Part shown: piece by piece, positions 27,601 through 48,782 of the stretch
Position numbering within the stretch: position 1 is the stretch's first letter
Layout of the letters: each line of letters starts with the position of its first letter
Assembly (NCBI GenBank): GCA_019614645.1
Contig: JABWDB010000003.1
Coordinates: 19,119,001 to 19,183,000 of the forward strand
Origin: Stratiolaelaps scimitus
Taxonomy: Eukaryota; Arthropoda; Arachnida; Mesostigmata; Laelapidae
Length of the DNA: 64,000 bases
Direction: 5' to 3'
Position numbers and translations under genes: made by a program
Notes under the pieces: generated by a model
The model's database searches: none
What the model was told of the DNA's origin: nothing
What the model saw: the letters and a program-made list of their open reading frames with translations, nothing else

Positions 27601-28099
27601 TAGCACTTCGACTGTTCCATCCTGGGGGGACGATGCCAACGTCTGTGACGCTACTGTTCCTCATTTGTATTTAGCTATGTCGCAACGAACTCTCAATCTT
27701 AATGCCAAGTAACAACGTAGCTACTGATAAAAAAAAGTGGTGCCTGCATTGACCTAAGGAGATGAAAAATATATATATATATACATGTATATCTCTTAGC
27801 CCCGCGCATGCATAGGAAGCTTCGGCTCACCTCACGGCGAATCGATCCAGCCTTATAGTGATGCTCGCCGTTCGTCTTCTGTGGGGGCCAAAGTAGACGT
27901 GTTTTTTCTTGTAGCTTGTGGTGCAGTGATACGTGATTCTCGAACGTGTAGATGGCTGCACCCGCGTAAAATGTGCAGGTTGCGCCCAGCGTAAACGCGA
28001 TAGCCCTTCCAGTTCGAGCGGCATTTCCAGGAGGCAGCTCTTGGATAACTTGTACGGGTCCTTCAGGACTCGCGTTTGTGGGCGCTTTCTCAGGAAGAA
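24695..28099 (-). CDS. PARL: PARL-type mitochondrial rhomboid protease, copy B (5' end incomplete)
   Basis: Second rhomboid protease gene of the tandem pair, same family role as copy A. Exons: (upstream exon not found), 28099-27831, 27201-26975, 26584-26474, 25285-25131, 24849-24695; 304 aa from these, phases consistent. Landmarks: AIYTFENHV helix; EWWRRQTPGHRTFFGIL; LALWHVPRLAHIMPRYF; LSTFSHSSPMHFACNMFVLY; QQFVATYLSAGV; the serine motif SLGASGSIMG; FLPMLSFSAGTAIKTILAF; and the histidine motif RFFDHAAHLGGALFG. Its catalytic boxes look closer to typical PARL than those of copy A. The first listed exon begins two bases into a codon, as in copy A, so a first exon with the start codon and presequence lies upstream, probably between 28100 and 30000. 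The GC-rich zone toward ACAT1 may hold a shared promoter. Confidence 0.9.
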
Positions 28100-29826
28100 C
28101 TAAAGACACATCATAGCATCGCACGGTACAATAGCAGGATTAGTATAACATCTGAAAACATAACTATGCCTAGCTGCGATATTGTTCATCCTGACGGTGA
28201 GCTATATCAGCTGCAAGTTCATAGTGAATTAGCACTAGCTATTTTTTTTTGTTGCTACACAAATACTGTAACGAGGCTAGTGTACGCGTATCAAAGCAAA
28301 AAGGAGCCAACCACTCATATGATTTCCTCAAATGACCGATAGGATAATGGAACGGTAACGGGTGTTCTAGCTCTAGTGTTGCGCAATGGAAAGTCTACCG
28401 TTCGAACGAGAGGACGCTCAGATTTGACAATGGCCACCTCGAATGGACGTCAATGCAAGAGAAACTTCTTGATAATATTAATACACTTTTTAGCATGTCT
28501 GTCACACGTGGCATAGGTCCCATTTTGCATAACCCAGGTTCTCTCAACTTCGAATTACAATATAGATATTTATATTTATTTACAATAGTCATGTACAAGG
28601 TCACAGAAAACACACAGTACACACATATATAGAACGAGAACTACGCGCACGGAGAAAGAGAGAGAGAGAGAGAGAAAGATATGCATGTTAATGTGTACTC
28701 ATAATTGTTTCGTGGTTAGGATTCATTAGCACCCAAGGAGCATACCGCTAACCACCTCAAATGTATATGTTCACATCAAAATTTATGTGCTTCAGACAAC
28801 AGGTACTCAATTGAATTTAGCCCACTTTACATTCTACCTGCGTACTTAACGTAGTCACAGTCAATAATGATCTTCGTAAATGAAACAAGATCAATGAAGT
28901 CCATGATCGACTCACTTCGCCGTGATTTGAATTCACGTCTCTGATGCAACAGCTGCTTTCGGACGAGCTGTAAACTAGTTCGCCACATCGCTGATCGCCA
29001 ATGAGGTCTGGGCACAGAATTAACACACCAGGTCAAAGCTAGCTATTTTTCTACACATCAAATATAAAAAGATCATTCGGTGTCCATCGGGATCCATAAC
29101 ATTTTTTCGAACACTTTCCGCATCCTCCACGCCGCTAAAGCTCGGATGCCGAGTGAGTCGTATTCGACGGGCAGGCGAGCCGTTCGAGCGAGCGGGCGAG
29201 CGGGCCGAACTGCTCCGAGCGGTGCCGCCTTGGAGGGTCGTGCACTGGTGTGGCCAATCCCACTACTGAGCTTTCGCTCTCTCTCCACCCGGGTGATGAC
29301 GTTTTCGCTGGTGCACGTAAAACGGCGCGGTCAAATATCGCATCTGTCAGTGTTGCCGAAGTTGTCGCAGCAAACAGAAGGTAGCCGACGAAGCGGTGAG
29401 CGCCGGAATCCGAATACGGCCGACTTACGCGGCTCCTGCATTTCCTCCTCCTCTGCTTCCTCCTGTGCCATCTGTGTGCTGAACAGATTTTTTTTGTCCC
29501 CCCCTCTTGTGGAGGAAGTGATCTGTCGACCGAGTCCGATCGAGTGGGTGAGCAGCAGCAGTCCGATTCGCGCTCGCTCGAACTTTCGGCTAGAGCGTGA
29601 CAGGAGATCGCTGGAATTGAGTTTTTGATTTCAATGTATTGAATTGCGGTCGGGAGTGCCAGACGTAACTGTCATATCATCATTTGATACGAGTGGCCCT
29701 ATCCGCTTGTGTGCACTGATTTGTGTATATTAATCGACCGCAAACTTAGTACGAAGCGACGAATAGCTAGAGCTTATAACAATTAGTTGTAGCAGCTAAC
29801 CCACCACTAAAGTATATATATATGTG

Positions 29827-29859
<33 letters not shown>

Positions 29860-30045
29860 TAAACATGTTGTTCCTTTGCCTACAGCTTCGCATAGTATTT
29901 TATGGTTTGACTCTCATTTACATGATGAATTTCGTGCTAATTAGTGCTAACTGACTTACGAGTTCTGCGGCAACATTTTGAACTATGGTTAATCTCCCCC
30001 TTTGCTAATTGACCTCAATTACAGAATTTCTCCTGTACGGTTCGC
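28100..30045. promoter_or_regulatory. Divergent upstream region of PARL-B and ACAT1
   Basis: This lies between the 5' ends of two oppositely oriented genes. It is GC- and CpG-rich at about 29150-29600, with a purine GA run at about 28655-28676 and TA tracts at 29814-29860. The composition fits a promoter and non-coding first exon(s). A tRNA-like SINE candidate lies at 28908-28995. A missing first exon of PARL-B, and perhaps of ACAT1, should be here, but I could not pin either by phase and motif. Confidence 0.5.
28908..28995 (-). repeat. tRNA-like SINE candidate
   Basis: On the minus strand, an A-box-like TGTGGCGAACTAGTTTA and, about 45 nt later, a B-box-like GTGAATTCAAATCACGG are spaced as in a tRNA. 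The body does not form a clean cloverleaf, so I read it as a SINE head rather than a functional tRNA. It differs from the copies at 52915 and 63055. Confidence 0.4.
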
Positions 30046-33202
<3,157 letters not shown>

Positions 33203-35309
33203 TCCGTTCAGCAATAACAGAAACAATAGTTCTAGTGGTACTGTTGCTGTCGACATATAGATATATGTCTTTGTTGCTGCGTTGACGCGACGACAAAATG
33301 GCTAAGTTTTGGTTATCACTAGCTGCTACCGTTTCTGCCTGTATCTGTCCCGATCGACAGATGACGATTCGTAGGTGGGAGGAGTCGGAAGAGATAGCAT
33401 GCATTGGGAGTGAACGAATTTATCAGAACATATCATCGGTACCAATCGCCATATTGAAATCAACTTCATAATTGACCACTGACAGACGTAGATACAGCTG
33501 AACAAATAAACCTCGCTTCATCTATTAGGAATTTTCTGAGCACCTCTTCCAGTACATATCTATCTATATAAAGCAATTTATAGCTGTGTAGATGTTTTAT
33601 CAAAAATGTCCTAGACGATTTTACTTCAACTGTTAACAACGGATTGAGTCGAGAGTTGCTGCCAATAGTAGACCACGGAATACAGCCTCGATGGCGCGTG
33701 GCTGCGTTGCTATATATGCATATATCTGCCCGTAAGTTCTACAGAGAAGTTTTATAGCGTTGTGAAGATGTGGTCTCACATAAACGACACTATTAATGGT
33801 GACGATTATGATGATAATGGTGGACTACATAATCAAATACTTGCCAACACCAGCTTCTTCACATCGGTTCAGATGACTACTGAGACAGTGAGCAGATGAT
33901 GGACTTTGCAATATATTGAATGTGATTTGGTACATATGTCTTGAATAAAGAGATATATATATATATATATCGTTTGTAACAAAAATAAAACCATGAACTC
34001 TTCATTTAAAACAGGTGCCGACTATCTGATATCATTTACCTTTTTTTTGAAAAATTACGCATTCACTAATAGCAGTATGGACAATGAGCACTACGAAAAC
34101 GACATGATCCGTGATTTTCGCCCACTCTTTTATAATAGCAGCGTTAAGGGATTCCAAGGTGGTGTATATTTTGCAGGACTTCAAAATGCCCCAGACCGAG
34201 AAATCCAGCGATGCTGCCTGTATAATTGTAGCTCCCCACAGTCTGATACACGAACAGCCTATTCACTTCGAGATGTTTCTATTTAAATTTTCCGGAAGTT
34301 CAAAACGTCCCAGTGTTAGCACGCTGGTGTTTGAGACGTGTATCACTTTGATCTGCGCACCCTGTAGAAGCGCATATAATAACAGAACAAATGTATGACA
34401 CAGCGATTCGCGAGGGTTTCCTGGTCCTGAAAATCCGAGTCATTGATCATTTGTACACATTAAAACGTTGTGATAATAATCGAGTGACGGGTTACATTAT
34501 TTGAGTACGCGACAAAATGGAAATACCATGGCAAGACCTAGGTGAGGTGAGGTAGTTGCATCCAGTAACCCCGCTTATTAATAATATTTCATCTTGCTAG
34601 ATCTTGGAAATTCTAGATAAAGTTGTGAGAAGTTTTGAATTGTTACAAGCGGGATAGATTCGTTGAGCATAGCTTCAAATACGAAAAATATACCTCTCAA
34701 TTCCCCTAATCTAGATGCACCTTTCTAGGCGAATTTGTTATGGCTACGTCATAGAACCATCCTCTTCTAACCGCTGTTGCTCCTATGCTTCATGTTTGAT
34801 CCGCCGCGACCACTTTGACCAGTTCGTTATTGACCATATCAGCCATATCATAGCTTCGTACAGACGAAGTCACCCATATTTGATTCTATAATAAGGAACA
34901 TATATATATGGGGTTAAATTACAGCAAACCTAAGCTTCGTTGATTTATTAAAATGCCTCCCAACGATATAACATCGGCGTATGATCCGTGTCACAGCGTA
35001 TCGTCATCATTGTATTTTTTCTAGTATGTCTTCATATTGGATTCTACCTCTCAAACGATATCTGACAATACCTAAATGACGCCACAGACGCACATTTGAA
35101 CATGTTCACAAGAATTTCTACCCGCCTGGTGTTTCCTGCACCGTCATTCTCCGCGCAAAAAATTGCCTTTGCTCTTCTAGTTACGACATCAGTTGAATCG
35201 CCTATGACACGGTTAACACACGCGCCTAGCATACAGTAACATCGAGCAATTCGTACTGTTGAAAAGGTGTCAACCACGTTGACGCTCGAATTTAGCTAGG
35301 TGTCGTCTT
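33203..35309. other. Convergent spacer, ACAT1 to MRPS2
   Basis: Holds the ACAT1 3' UTR (AATAAA at 33505) and, on the minus strand, a candidate MRPS2 AATAAA at 34944-34949. There is a TA run at 33953-33970. Two overlapping plus-strand frames at 33993-34398 show no recognisable domain, so I do not call them. Confidence 0.45.
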
Positions 35310-38229
35310 CTAGCTTTCTTCACCCTCGGTATTTTCTCGCTGGGCCTCTTCGTTCTTTCTGCGCTGTTTTCCTCGAAGGATGGCTGCCTTGAAGTACTTG
35401 CAGTATAGAGCAACGCTCGTCGGCGTGTCGTCATTGCCAGCAATCGGATAGGAAATGAGTCGAGGGTCGGAATCCGTATCGACGATGGCGACCGTTGGAA
35501 TGAGCATTTTCGCGCACTCGCTGACAGCCGTCTCCGATCCTGGTTACGACACAAAAGCACACAAACAAAATAGCATTTAAACGCGTGAAAACTTGCTTGA
35601 GGAAGAACAACAACTGAACCGTTGACAATGCGATCTCTCGACAAGCGGATGATTTGTTCTACAGACGTCGCCGGGAAGGAGGGAAGGGGATTCAATATAA
35701 CGGGAGCGTGTAATTTGTCGATATTGTCAACAACGGTAGTATCCCATGGCGATTATGGCCCATTTGTCACCGGAGAACGGGTGTTCGAAGTGCAGAGGCA
35801 AGCATTATTGATATTGTACAGAAAGATAGTGTTTTATTATTGATATTAAAATCAAAAGATTTATTCAAACATACAGTAGTTAGGAATTATTTCTAGGGAT
35901 TATGGGGGGGGGGCTGATTGATGTTGATATGCTCTGTTAAATAGACCGCGAAACGGGCAAACATCAAGGCGAGCGATCCAAGCAGGGGGGATGCATTTAC
36001 ATTGACGAATTATTGAGGCATACTTTGGCATTTGTCGACTCGCACTCTATCGAACAGCCAAGGAGATGAAGGTTTTCTTGAGCTTATTAATGAACATCAT
36101 TAAACAACTTCGCACAATGGCGCTAGCTACCGCATGGCCCACTACAAGGACCTGTCTACATTATTACTGCAACACACTCGGAATTGTTGAGCACCTGTGT
36201 GTAGAGAGCGTATGAATGAATATGTATGTGCGAATTAAATAATTATCGGACGCCATCAAGGCAAGATAGCGATCCTAAGTTCTCACCTTTGGTGGACAAG
36301 AAGATCACGCAGTCAGGTAATCGCGTCTCTGTTCCAAATATATTCGTCGAATTCGTGAAGAGTCCACTTTGCCAGAGTCGGGTATGTGCAAATTCCGCAC
36401 ACTCCTTTGCACAGTTTTCCACCTGTTCGACAACACAGTGCAAACTATCATCAAAGACGATGTCCATAGATACGTATCCCGCTGTTTATTATGCTATTTA
36501 GTGCCTTTATTAGCCGATGATTGACCGCCAGTCGACTCACATTCTCGCTACCGAATCAGAGCTAATTGCCGTATATATATATATATATATAGACTTCGTA
36601 TATTCGCTTAATAGGCCGGTGTGCTTACATTGACTAGACAAAAATGACTGTGCTCGGCTGAGCAGAAGGCAGACGGCAACTTGCAACTATCGTGCTGACC
36701 ATTGTTTTACTAGCGCCTAGATATGGACGCAACAAAGCCCACGACATCCCTCCGTATACGCTAACCATGCTGTATTGTATCGTCTTGCAACAGAAGCAAA
36801 ATAAGGACACAGGTAGCGCGTTCGTGTATTGCGTTGGATCCAGGATTCAATGGCTGTCTGAGCGAAGCTTTCGAAGTCAAAACGTCACCACGTATTTATA
36901 CATATGAAGTGTTTAATCGTCACTTACTTTATGAGCTGTTTGATGGTTTCGCGTCACAAAGAGAATGACGCCGTCACGGTAGGCAATGTGAGCAACAAAA
37001 TTCAGAGCCTTTACCGCCTGTTGGCGACTCTTGTCGAGATCGATGATGAGATGGTCAAATCGGGCGCCAAACACAAACGGACGCATATGTGGATTAACTG
37101 TCGAGATTTTATGGCCTAGATGCATCCGATGCAGGAACATTTGCTCGATGGACACGATCGACGCGACGGAAAACGCATCCGGCTCTCGAAGTATCGAGAG
37201 ATCGTAAACGTCGTCCGTTGACTTTGCTGCAATTATATATAATTGCTGATTAATTACGTTACATAACATGGTGTGAAAATCAATGTGACTTTTAATATTT
37301 CATCCTATTACTACTACAAATGGGCGAAAATATCGAGACGTTTACTAGATCCAGTGGGAATATGTTACTAAAGTTTATTGCCAACGGAAACGGTTTGCGA
37401 ATGATCTACCTCCGTTGAGATTCTTTCGTGCATTATGCTAATAAGCACATGTGAATATACAGTGTCATGGACATGCGTTATCACAGAATAACCGTACGAT
37501 ATTATTTGTAAATGTTTTCGGGCTCACGCCCAGCCAACATTTGACGTTCATGGTACAACTGCTTTCGGCATTGCTTCATAAGATGGACCCCTGCTATAGC
37601 TATTGAAGTTCGAAAAATGTGTTTATATTTATATTATTGTCGAGGACAAGGGGGCATGTCTAAGGAGGCATGTCTTCTGGAGAAAAAGAGTATGGTATAA
37701 ATATTATTAGCAAGCTAACTATTCTTGAGACAACCTTTGCTTCAGAAAACAAAGTAATTATTTAAATAGCTACATGAAACATTCAACAAGGAAAAACTTT
37801 CAAAACATGTAACACAAATCGAGTGTACACAGGTTTCAATTGGATCGTGAAGACCTCAGGGAATCTTGTTGTCGCTACCGATGAAGTACTTCTTATTTCA
37901 CAGAATTGATTCTCATGTAGACAAGCCTAATAACTAAATCAAGCTAAATTAGGTAAATTGAGTATACAAGTGTGTTGATAAGAAAACGAGTATTCCGGCG
38001 CGCGCTTTGATCCGCCTATGGAGAAACAGACTGCGTGAGCGAGGTCTTGAATTGTTTGCTGGTGGTTGAATTTTTCACCGGGAAACCTACCGGCGTCCAG
38101 TTGTTCAGCTGCATCGTTGGTGTTCGCCTGAACTGCCGTGGACTGCAGTCGGGCCGAAATCGGGGCCAGGGCTGGCCGAAAAACGCTGTTCACCGCGCGA
38201 ATGCACCGAGTCACCAACATGCTGACCAT
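35310..38229 (-). CDS. MRPS2: Mitochondrial small ribosomal subunit protein uS2m
   Basis: Component of the mitochondrial ribosome small subunit, used in translation of mtDNA-encoded proteins. Four exons: 38229-38091, 37226-36928, 36422-36287 and 35539-35310. Phases fit and the product is 267 aa (human MRPS2 is 296). The N-terminus MVSMLVTRCIRAVNSVFRPA is Arg-spaced and acid-poor, a good mitochondrial presequence. Family landmarks: HRMHLGHKISTVNPHMRPFVFG; HLIIDLDKSRQQAVKALNF; GVILFVTR; EFAHTRLWQSGLFTN; RLPDCVIFLSTKG; and the hallmark IPTVAIVDTDSDPRLISYPI followed by AGNDDT. The C-terminal tail is Lys/Arg/Glu-rich. It starts 464 bp from the divergent COMMD5-like gene, so the two may share a promoter. 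A dispersed repeat sits in the last intron. Confidence 0.95.
35860..35914 (-). repeat. Dispersed retroelement-like 3' repeat, copy 3
   Basis: In the last MRPS2 intron. It matches the terminal 50 bp or so of copy 1 almost exactly, including the AATAAA end on the minus strand, and stops in a run of about nine G. Confidence 0.75.
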
Positions 38230-38693
38230 TCACGATGCAGCTTCGGTGATTAACACACACAGAACACCACAAACACATGAGCACAGAAGAGGATACGGCT
38301 TGTCCCAGAACACAGCTACGAAGTCAACAAGGCCGACCCAGGACACGCTCGATTTTTGGAGGAGCCACAAATGCATTCAGCAGACAGCCCGTTGGTTGAA
38401 AACAACACGTCCAAGTGTCAACCTCACAGCGATCCTCTGTCGCTGTCAGCTGACGAGGACGTTCTATCTTTGAGACGTCAGAACACTGTTCAATTTCCTG
38501 CCAATCGAATAAGCATAGCATAATTTTCTCCGATCGAACACGTATACTCACCCATGGGCGTGTTTACTTATCACCACAGGAACAATCAGTATTAATCGCA
38601 GTACGCCCCTAACGAAGAGGTGTTCCTTGAACCGAACAAGTTTGAGGGAGGTGGATTGCACTGAAACCAATGAGGAAAGCATAAAATATTATA
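38230..38693. promoter_or_regulatory. Bidirectional promoter region, MRPS2 / COMMD5
   Basis: The two start codons (38229 on minus, 38694 on plus) point away from each other with only 464 bp between. The short interval must hold both promoters unless non-coding exons lie elsewhere. I see no clear TATA box; assignment rests on geometry. Confidence 0.5.
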
Positions 38694-40370
38694 ATGAGCC
38701 GTGAAAGTGTATTGTTCTTCAGTGGTCGAGTACCGAGAGAAGTCTCTCAGTTGAGCTCATCCTTGCAAAGCATCGACAGGCCAACATTCCGCGGAATGGT
38801 AAAATGTTCGTGCTGCATTAACACTCTCATTTGGCTGTAGAGATAATTAAGGATAAACGGCTATAAAGACATGCCATTCATTCATAGAGCTGCCTTAGGA
38901 CAATATGACGGCTACACAGTAATTTAGATCAACAAACTACATATATATACTACATACATGTATATCAACGTGAAGCTCTGTAAAATAAAGTTTGCTTTTT
39001 CTCTGTGTGGTGTTGCGCCATTCACTATCTCGCCGCATTTGCGTTTGCTTTTCGTTCTAGTACTTGTTACGGAATTTGAAGGTCGAGAGGTCACCCCACA
39101 TATGTACTCCAGGCTTCGTGCGAATACCAAGGACCCCCAGGGGTTCGATAAGGCTTTCTCAGGGCTCCACCGGCTGGTCAGATCTGCTATCAACAGAGAT
39201 CCGGTGGAGCTTACGGCCGAGGTAAGCCCGAGGTGTTATCCCTGTACTTCAACGAATTTATTCTGAAATAGCGCTACTATATTTGAGGGCCGAAAATTGT
39301 ATTGAACGGCTTCTACAGTGCACTAAACTTGAGTAGCATGATATTCCGCTATTGCCATTTATAAAAATCAAAACGCAGGATGTTTTTCTTCCGGATTCGC
39401 GAGGTATAATAGGTTTCGTCGAAAGTCGATTATTAGACGCTGCTCGGATGGTGGATATTTCATTGGGGAGAGGAAAATAACGCTTTTCTCTATCGCAGGA
39501 GTTCAAAAAGGACCTGCACCAGTTGAAGATCTCGGATGACTTTGCAAATGATTTAAGCACTGCACTGTTGGGAGGACGTCGACCGGAATTGCACAAAGCT
39601 GCGCGAGCAGCTCAGCCCAATTTTGATGGACTCGAACGAGTTGATCACAAAATCGATGTCACCATCACCTCCGACGGGTTCGTATTCTGTGTAGACTTTG
39701 AACCCCTTCAGAATACGGAAAATTATAGTCCAACGCCGACCAGCGCTATCCTTTTGCTGATGTTACGGCTCCGTGACACGACACTCAAAATCGATATGCT
39801 TGATCCTTTTGCCAAAAGAATCTTCGCGCTGTTCAACCTGACCCAGGGAGCGGGGGGGAGGGTGTCGAGTTCACCATCTATTTACGTTGTTTAGCTTGCG
39901 GGGGTTCCATCAATGGTGACTTGTTGGAAATTCATTGTCGGCGGTGTTTAGTCGACACGAAGAAATATCAATGCCAGCTTGATAGCCTTATTAATTATCA
40001 TTCGATGTGTGTTTCCTAAATGCATTTTCGTTAACTGCTTTCAAGATTTTGATCTGTTTGTTGTTTTTCTTCAAAAAAAAAACGACGAACTTTACTTTGA
40101 GTTAACATCGCAAACCACATTATAATAATAATCCAAAGCTCAAATTTTTATTCCTTATAATTAATTGAATATTAAAATTAAAAACAAATATTAAAATTAT
40201 TTAGCGGATCGAAACGATGGACACCGTGCGTTCTACTCTCGATGAAGACAACATCGGGCGACGTCCTCAGCGGCGAAATCTCGATTGAAGAGTTCCATCG
40301 ACTTCGGCACGGGGTGGCCCAGGCACTAAAGCTCGTCGACATTATGGAAAATCGGCTCGAAGGAAGATAG
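38694..40370 (+). CDS. COMMD5: COMM domain-containing protein, COMMD5-like
   Basis: COMMD proteins form the ring-shaped core of the Commander complex, which with CCC/Retriever recycles membrane proteins from endosomes. Exons 38694-38805, 39061-39221, 39499-39677 and 40205-40370 give 205 aa with consistent phases. The N-terminus (LFFSGRVPREVSQL, then SIDRPTFRGMVKLL) aligns with the start of human COMMD5. The middle helical part includes LHRLVRSAI and EFKKDLHQLKISDDFANDL. The COMM domain follows, with RVDHKIDVTITSDGG, TPCVLLSMKT and IEEFHRLRHGVAQALKLV. Two of the three donors are GTTCGT rather than the usual GTAAGT or GTGAGT. AATAAA at 40525-40530. COMMD family membership is firm; the number 5 rests on N-terminal similarity and length. 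Confidence 0.85.
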
Positions 40371-41426
40371 TAAACTCTACTCAGCTAATTGTAGTTGTAC
40401 GTAGAGTAGCACAAGCGAATACTCGGAGCTGCAAATAAGTCAACGTTTACTTACCTAAGAAGTTTATATATATATATATATAGATATATATGCATAGATT
40501 TATGTAACAACTTTGTTGTATGTAAATAAAGCCTTTAAGAAAAAAGACTCCTTACAATTGACTCTTTTCTCGAACCTATATTATACACATAAAATATTTA
40601 TAAATACCTAAATGCTATGCTGGCATTATTGCAAATTCAGGGTTTCGTTGCGGGATTCGCGAATTTGTTTTTATCAACAAAAAAAATTAGGAACACAATT
40701 ATTATTCTTCTCGCTGGGTCTGAAACTCCTCACCAGCTGCGAAGTATTATATACGCCACGCATGCGAATTGATGAAATCATTACTACGATTGCCGACAAA
40801 GCACAACACAATAATCTTGTATAAACATCGCGTTGTTATAGCATATATTTATATTTAGACTTAGAAAAACGTACTCTCACATACGTGGATTTTCATTTCT
40901 ACTAGTATATATATATATATAATTGAACTCGTAAAATCAGTTATATATTTAGCAGCGTGATGGGATAACCTTCCGACGTGATCTTCAAGATTTCAGGCGT
41001 CATTTTCACACATTTTCACCTATTTTTGTTTAGTCTTACGGCTCTTTGCATTTTATACAACATGCTGTATGTCAGCTCTCGCTGTCGATCAGCTGTTGCC
41101 ATCTTTTATGTTTGATTTCACCACGTACGAGTTATTGTCCGTGCTTTCGACACGGTTTCATCGTCAATGATGACTTATGCAAACAAACCTCTTTGTGCAT
41201 GATCCAAGTTGAAACACAGTTTCCGGTTCGTAAAAAGCGAGCACGCTCGCTCGCTCATCCATTCGCTATCGAGATAAACCGGTTTTCTGGCCATCAATAA
41301 TTTAGTATTGTCGCTGCACATTTATGTTTTGTGAATATATCCAGAATCGATCAAGATCAAACATCAGCATTCGTTGCACACACTTGAATCATCCACTCAT
41401 ACATCATCTTACGCTTTGACTCCACC

Positions 41427-41463
<37 letters not shown>

Positions 41464-41997
41464 TATTACATGAAGTTTCAAATTCGGCATCTCATCATCG
41501 CTTATACACACCACACCGGTAATTATTGGCTCTTAGGCAATGCATTTTTATGTAACTCGCCACGCATAGATATACTTATATATAATATATATATATACCA
41601 TCGTTGATGATTATATATATATATATACCATCGTTGATGATTTTTCCCTTTCGGTGCGGGCTTCATTGTTTTTATTTGGGAACCGATACAACAAGGAGAG
41701 AAGGTATAGATATCATCTCACTTTGACTTGGCAAGCAGCAGAGACCTGTACAGTTAACATTCGTCACTGTCCGCCCGCGTTTCACGATCTCTCATCCACA
41801 CGTTAGCAGCTGTAGTAGTAGTAGTAGTAGTAGTATAATATATGTTCATATCAACTATTTATATTTGTAATCTATACTCAGTTCTCTGAGTGTCCATGTG
41901 TGTGTATATCTGTACAACACTGTTTGCTGCAAACTATTCATGATTTGTTGCTGGAAATGTTGAGCCTTCACTTATATATATATATATATTATATATA

Positions 41998-42048
<51 letters not shown>

Positions 42049-42903
42049 CTATAACCCGTTCGTGTTATCAGCCCCCATATATATGTCTCTCTTTCATTCT
42101 TTTGTCATCTCCGCTTTAAGTTCTGCTAAAGCTTTCACATATTCGAATTAAGATCGGCTTATTTGTGAATTCTCATTTTGTAAGACCTTTCTTATTGCTT
42201 CCCTCCTGCGCAAAGTGTGCCGCCATTGCTTCCAGGTGCAATGTCAATTAACTCAAAGAATTGTATGTTCACTAGAATTCCACCTGTACAGAACCACCTC
42301 CCCGCGGTATCGCTGCTCCTCTAAACAACACCTCTATTATTCTCCAATCTGCGACTTTGGTGGTGACTGAGTGTTTCTTACGCTCAGGCCTCGATCTCTT
42401 TTGAATCATCTACATATCACATTGTGTCAACCAACTTCATCAAGTTACAGCTACGGTTAACTGCAACCCCCCATTCGTAATGATGGAGGCTGTACCGCAG
42501 TGGGTAGCTGTTCCCGAGTCAACTTGGGTAGTTCGCGGGGGACTGGGTGTTCCTGCGCTGCTTGAGAACACATCAAAATATAAATGAATACTATGAAATA
42601 CAACAAAACGAAAAGTTCTCCTCCTATCAAACATACCTATTATATCGGCTTATCGCATTTAAGTCTACTAAGAGTGTGTTGTCGGACCCCTTCAAGGTTG
42701 ACACAATCATCACTATCTAGCTTTACAATTGTTACATACCACGGCTGGCCGTGGTGTTTTTTTCCGCCTGTGTATGGGTGACTGTGATCTTACGATTAGT
42801 AATCGCTTCCACTGACCCTCCGTCTTGCATCACTACTGTAGTTTAAGTTATTTCGAGCAAATAATTGTTTATTTGTCTACTGGCCGCGAGCGGCTGTCAT
42901 TGC
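40371..42903. other. Convergent spacer with TA microsatellites
   Basis: COMMD5 3' UTR (AATAAA at 40525), then AT-rich sequence with long TA runs at 41431-41463 and 41972-42046. A 28-nt unit (TA run plus TACCATCGTTGATGATT) is directly duplicated at about 41585-41645, and a GTA/TAG trinucleotide run lies at about 41812-41834. On the minus strand AATAAA at 42868-42873 lies about 30 nt past the SEL1L stop. No gene seen. Confidence 0.5.
41972..42046. repeat. Long (TA)n microsatellite
   Basis: About 75 nt of TA repeats with two TATT interruptions, the longest such tract in the window. Confidence 0.9.

Positions 42904-48782
<5,879 letters not shown>

Noticed and set aside
28399..28500. MLKSVLILSRSF... 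as the first exon of PARL-B
   Set aside because: It looks like a mitochondrial presequence, but no available GT donor ends in the phase 1 required by the acceptor at 28099.
29080..29628. 182-codon plus-strand open frame upstream of ACAT1
   Set aside because: Composition reflects a CpG-rich promoter/5' UTR zone; its end does not lead to a splice donor in phase with ACAT1.
33993..34398. Two overlapping plus-strand frames between ACAT1 and MRPS2
   Set aside because: No domain and no splice context; a chance result in AT-rich sequence is more likely.
39678..39894. Continuation of COMMD5 exon 3 to the stop at 39894
   Set aside because: The COMM domain continues correctly only after splicing to 40205; the read-through part lacks COMM features.
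41972..42046. CRISPR-like or satellite array
   Set aside because: It is a plain TA microsatellite; no spacer-repeat structure anywhere in the window.
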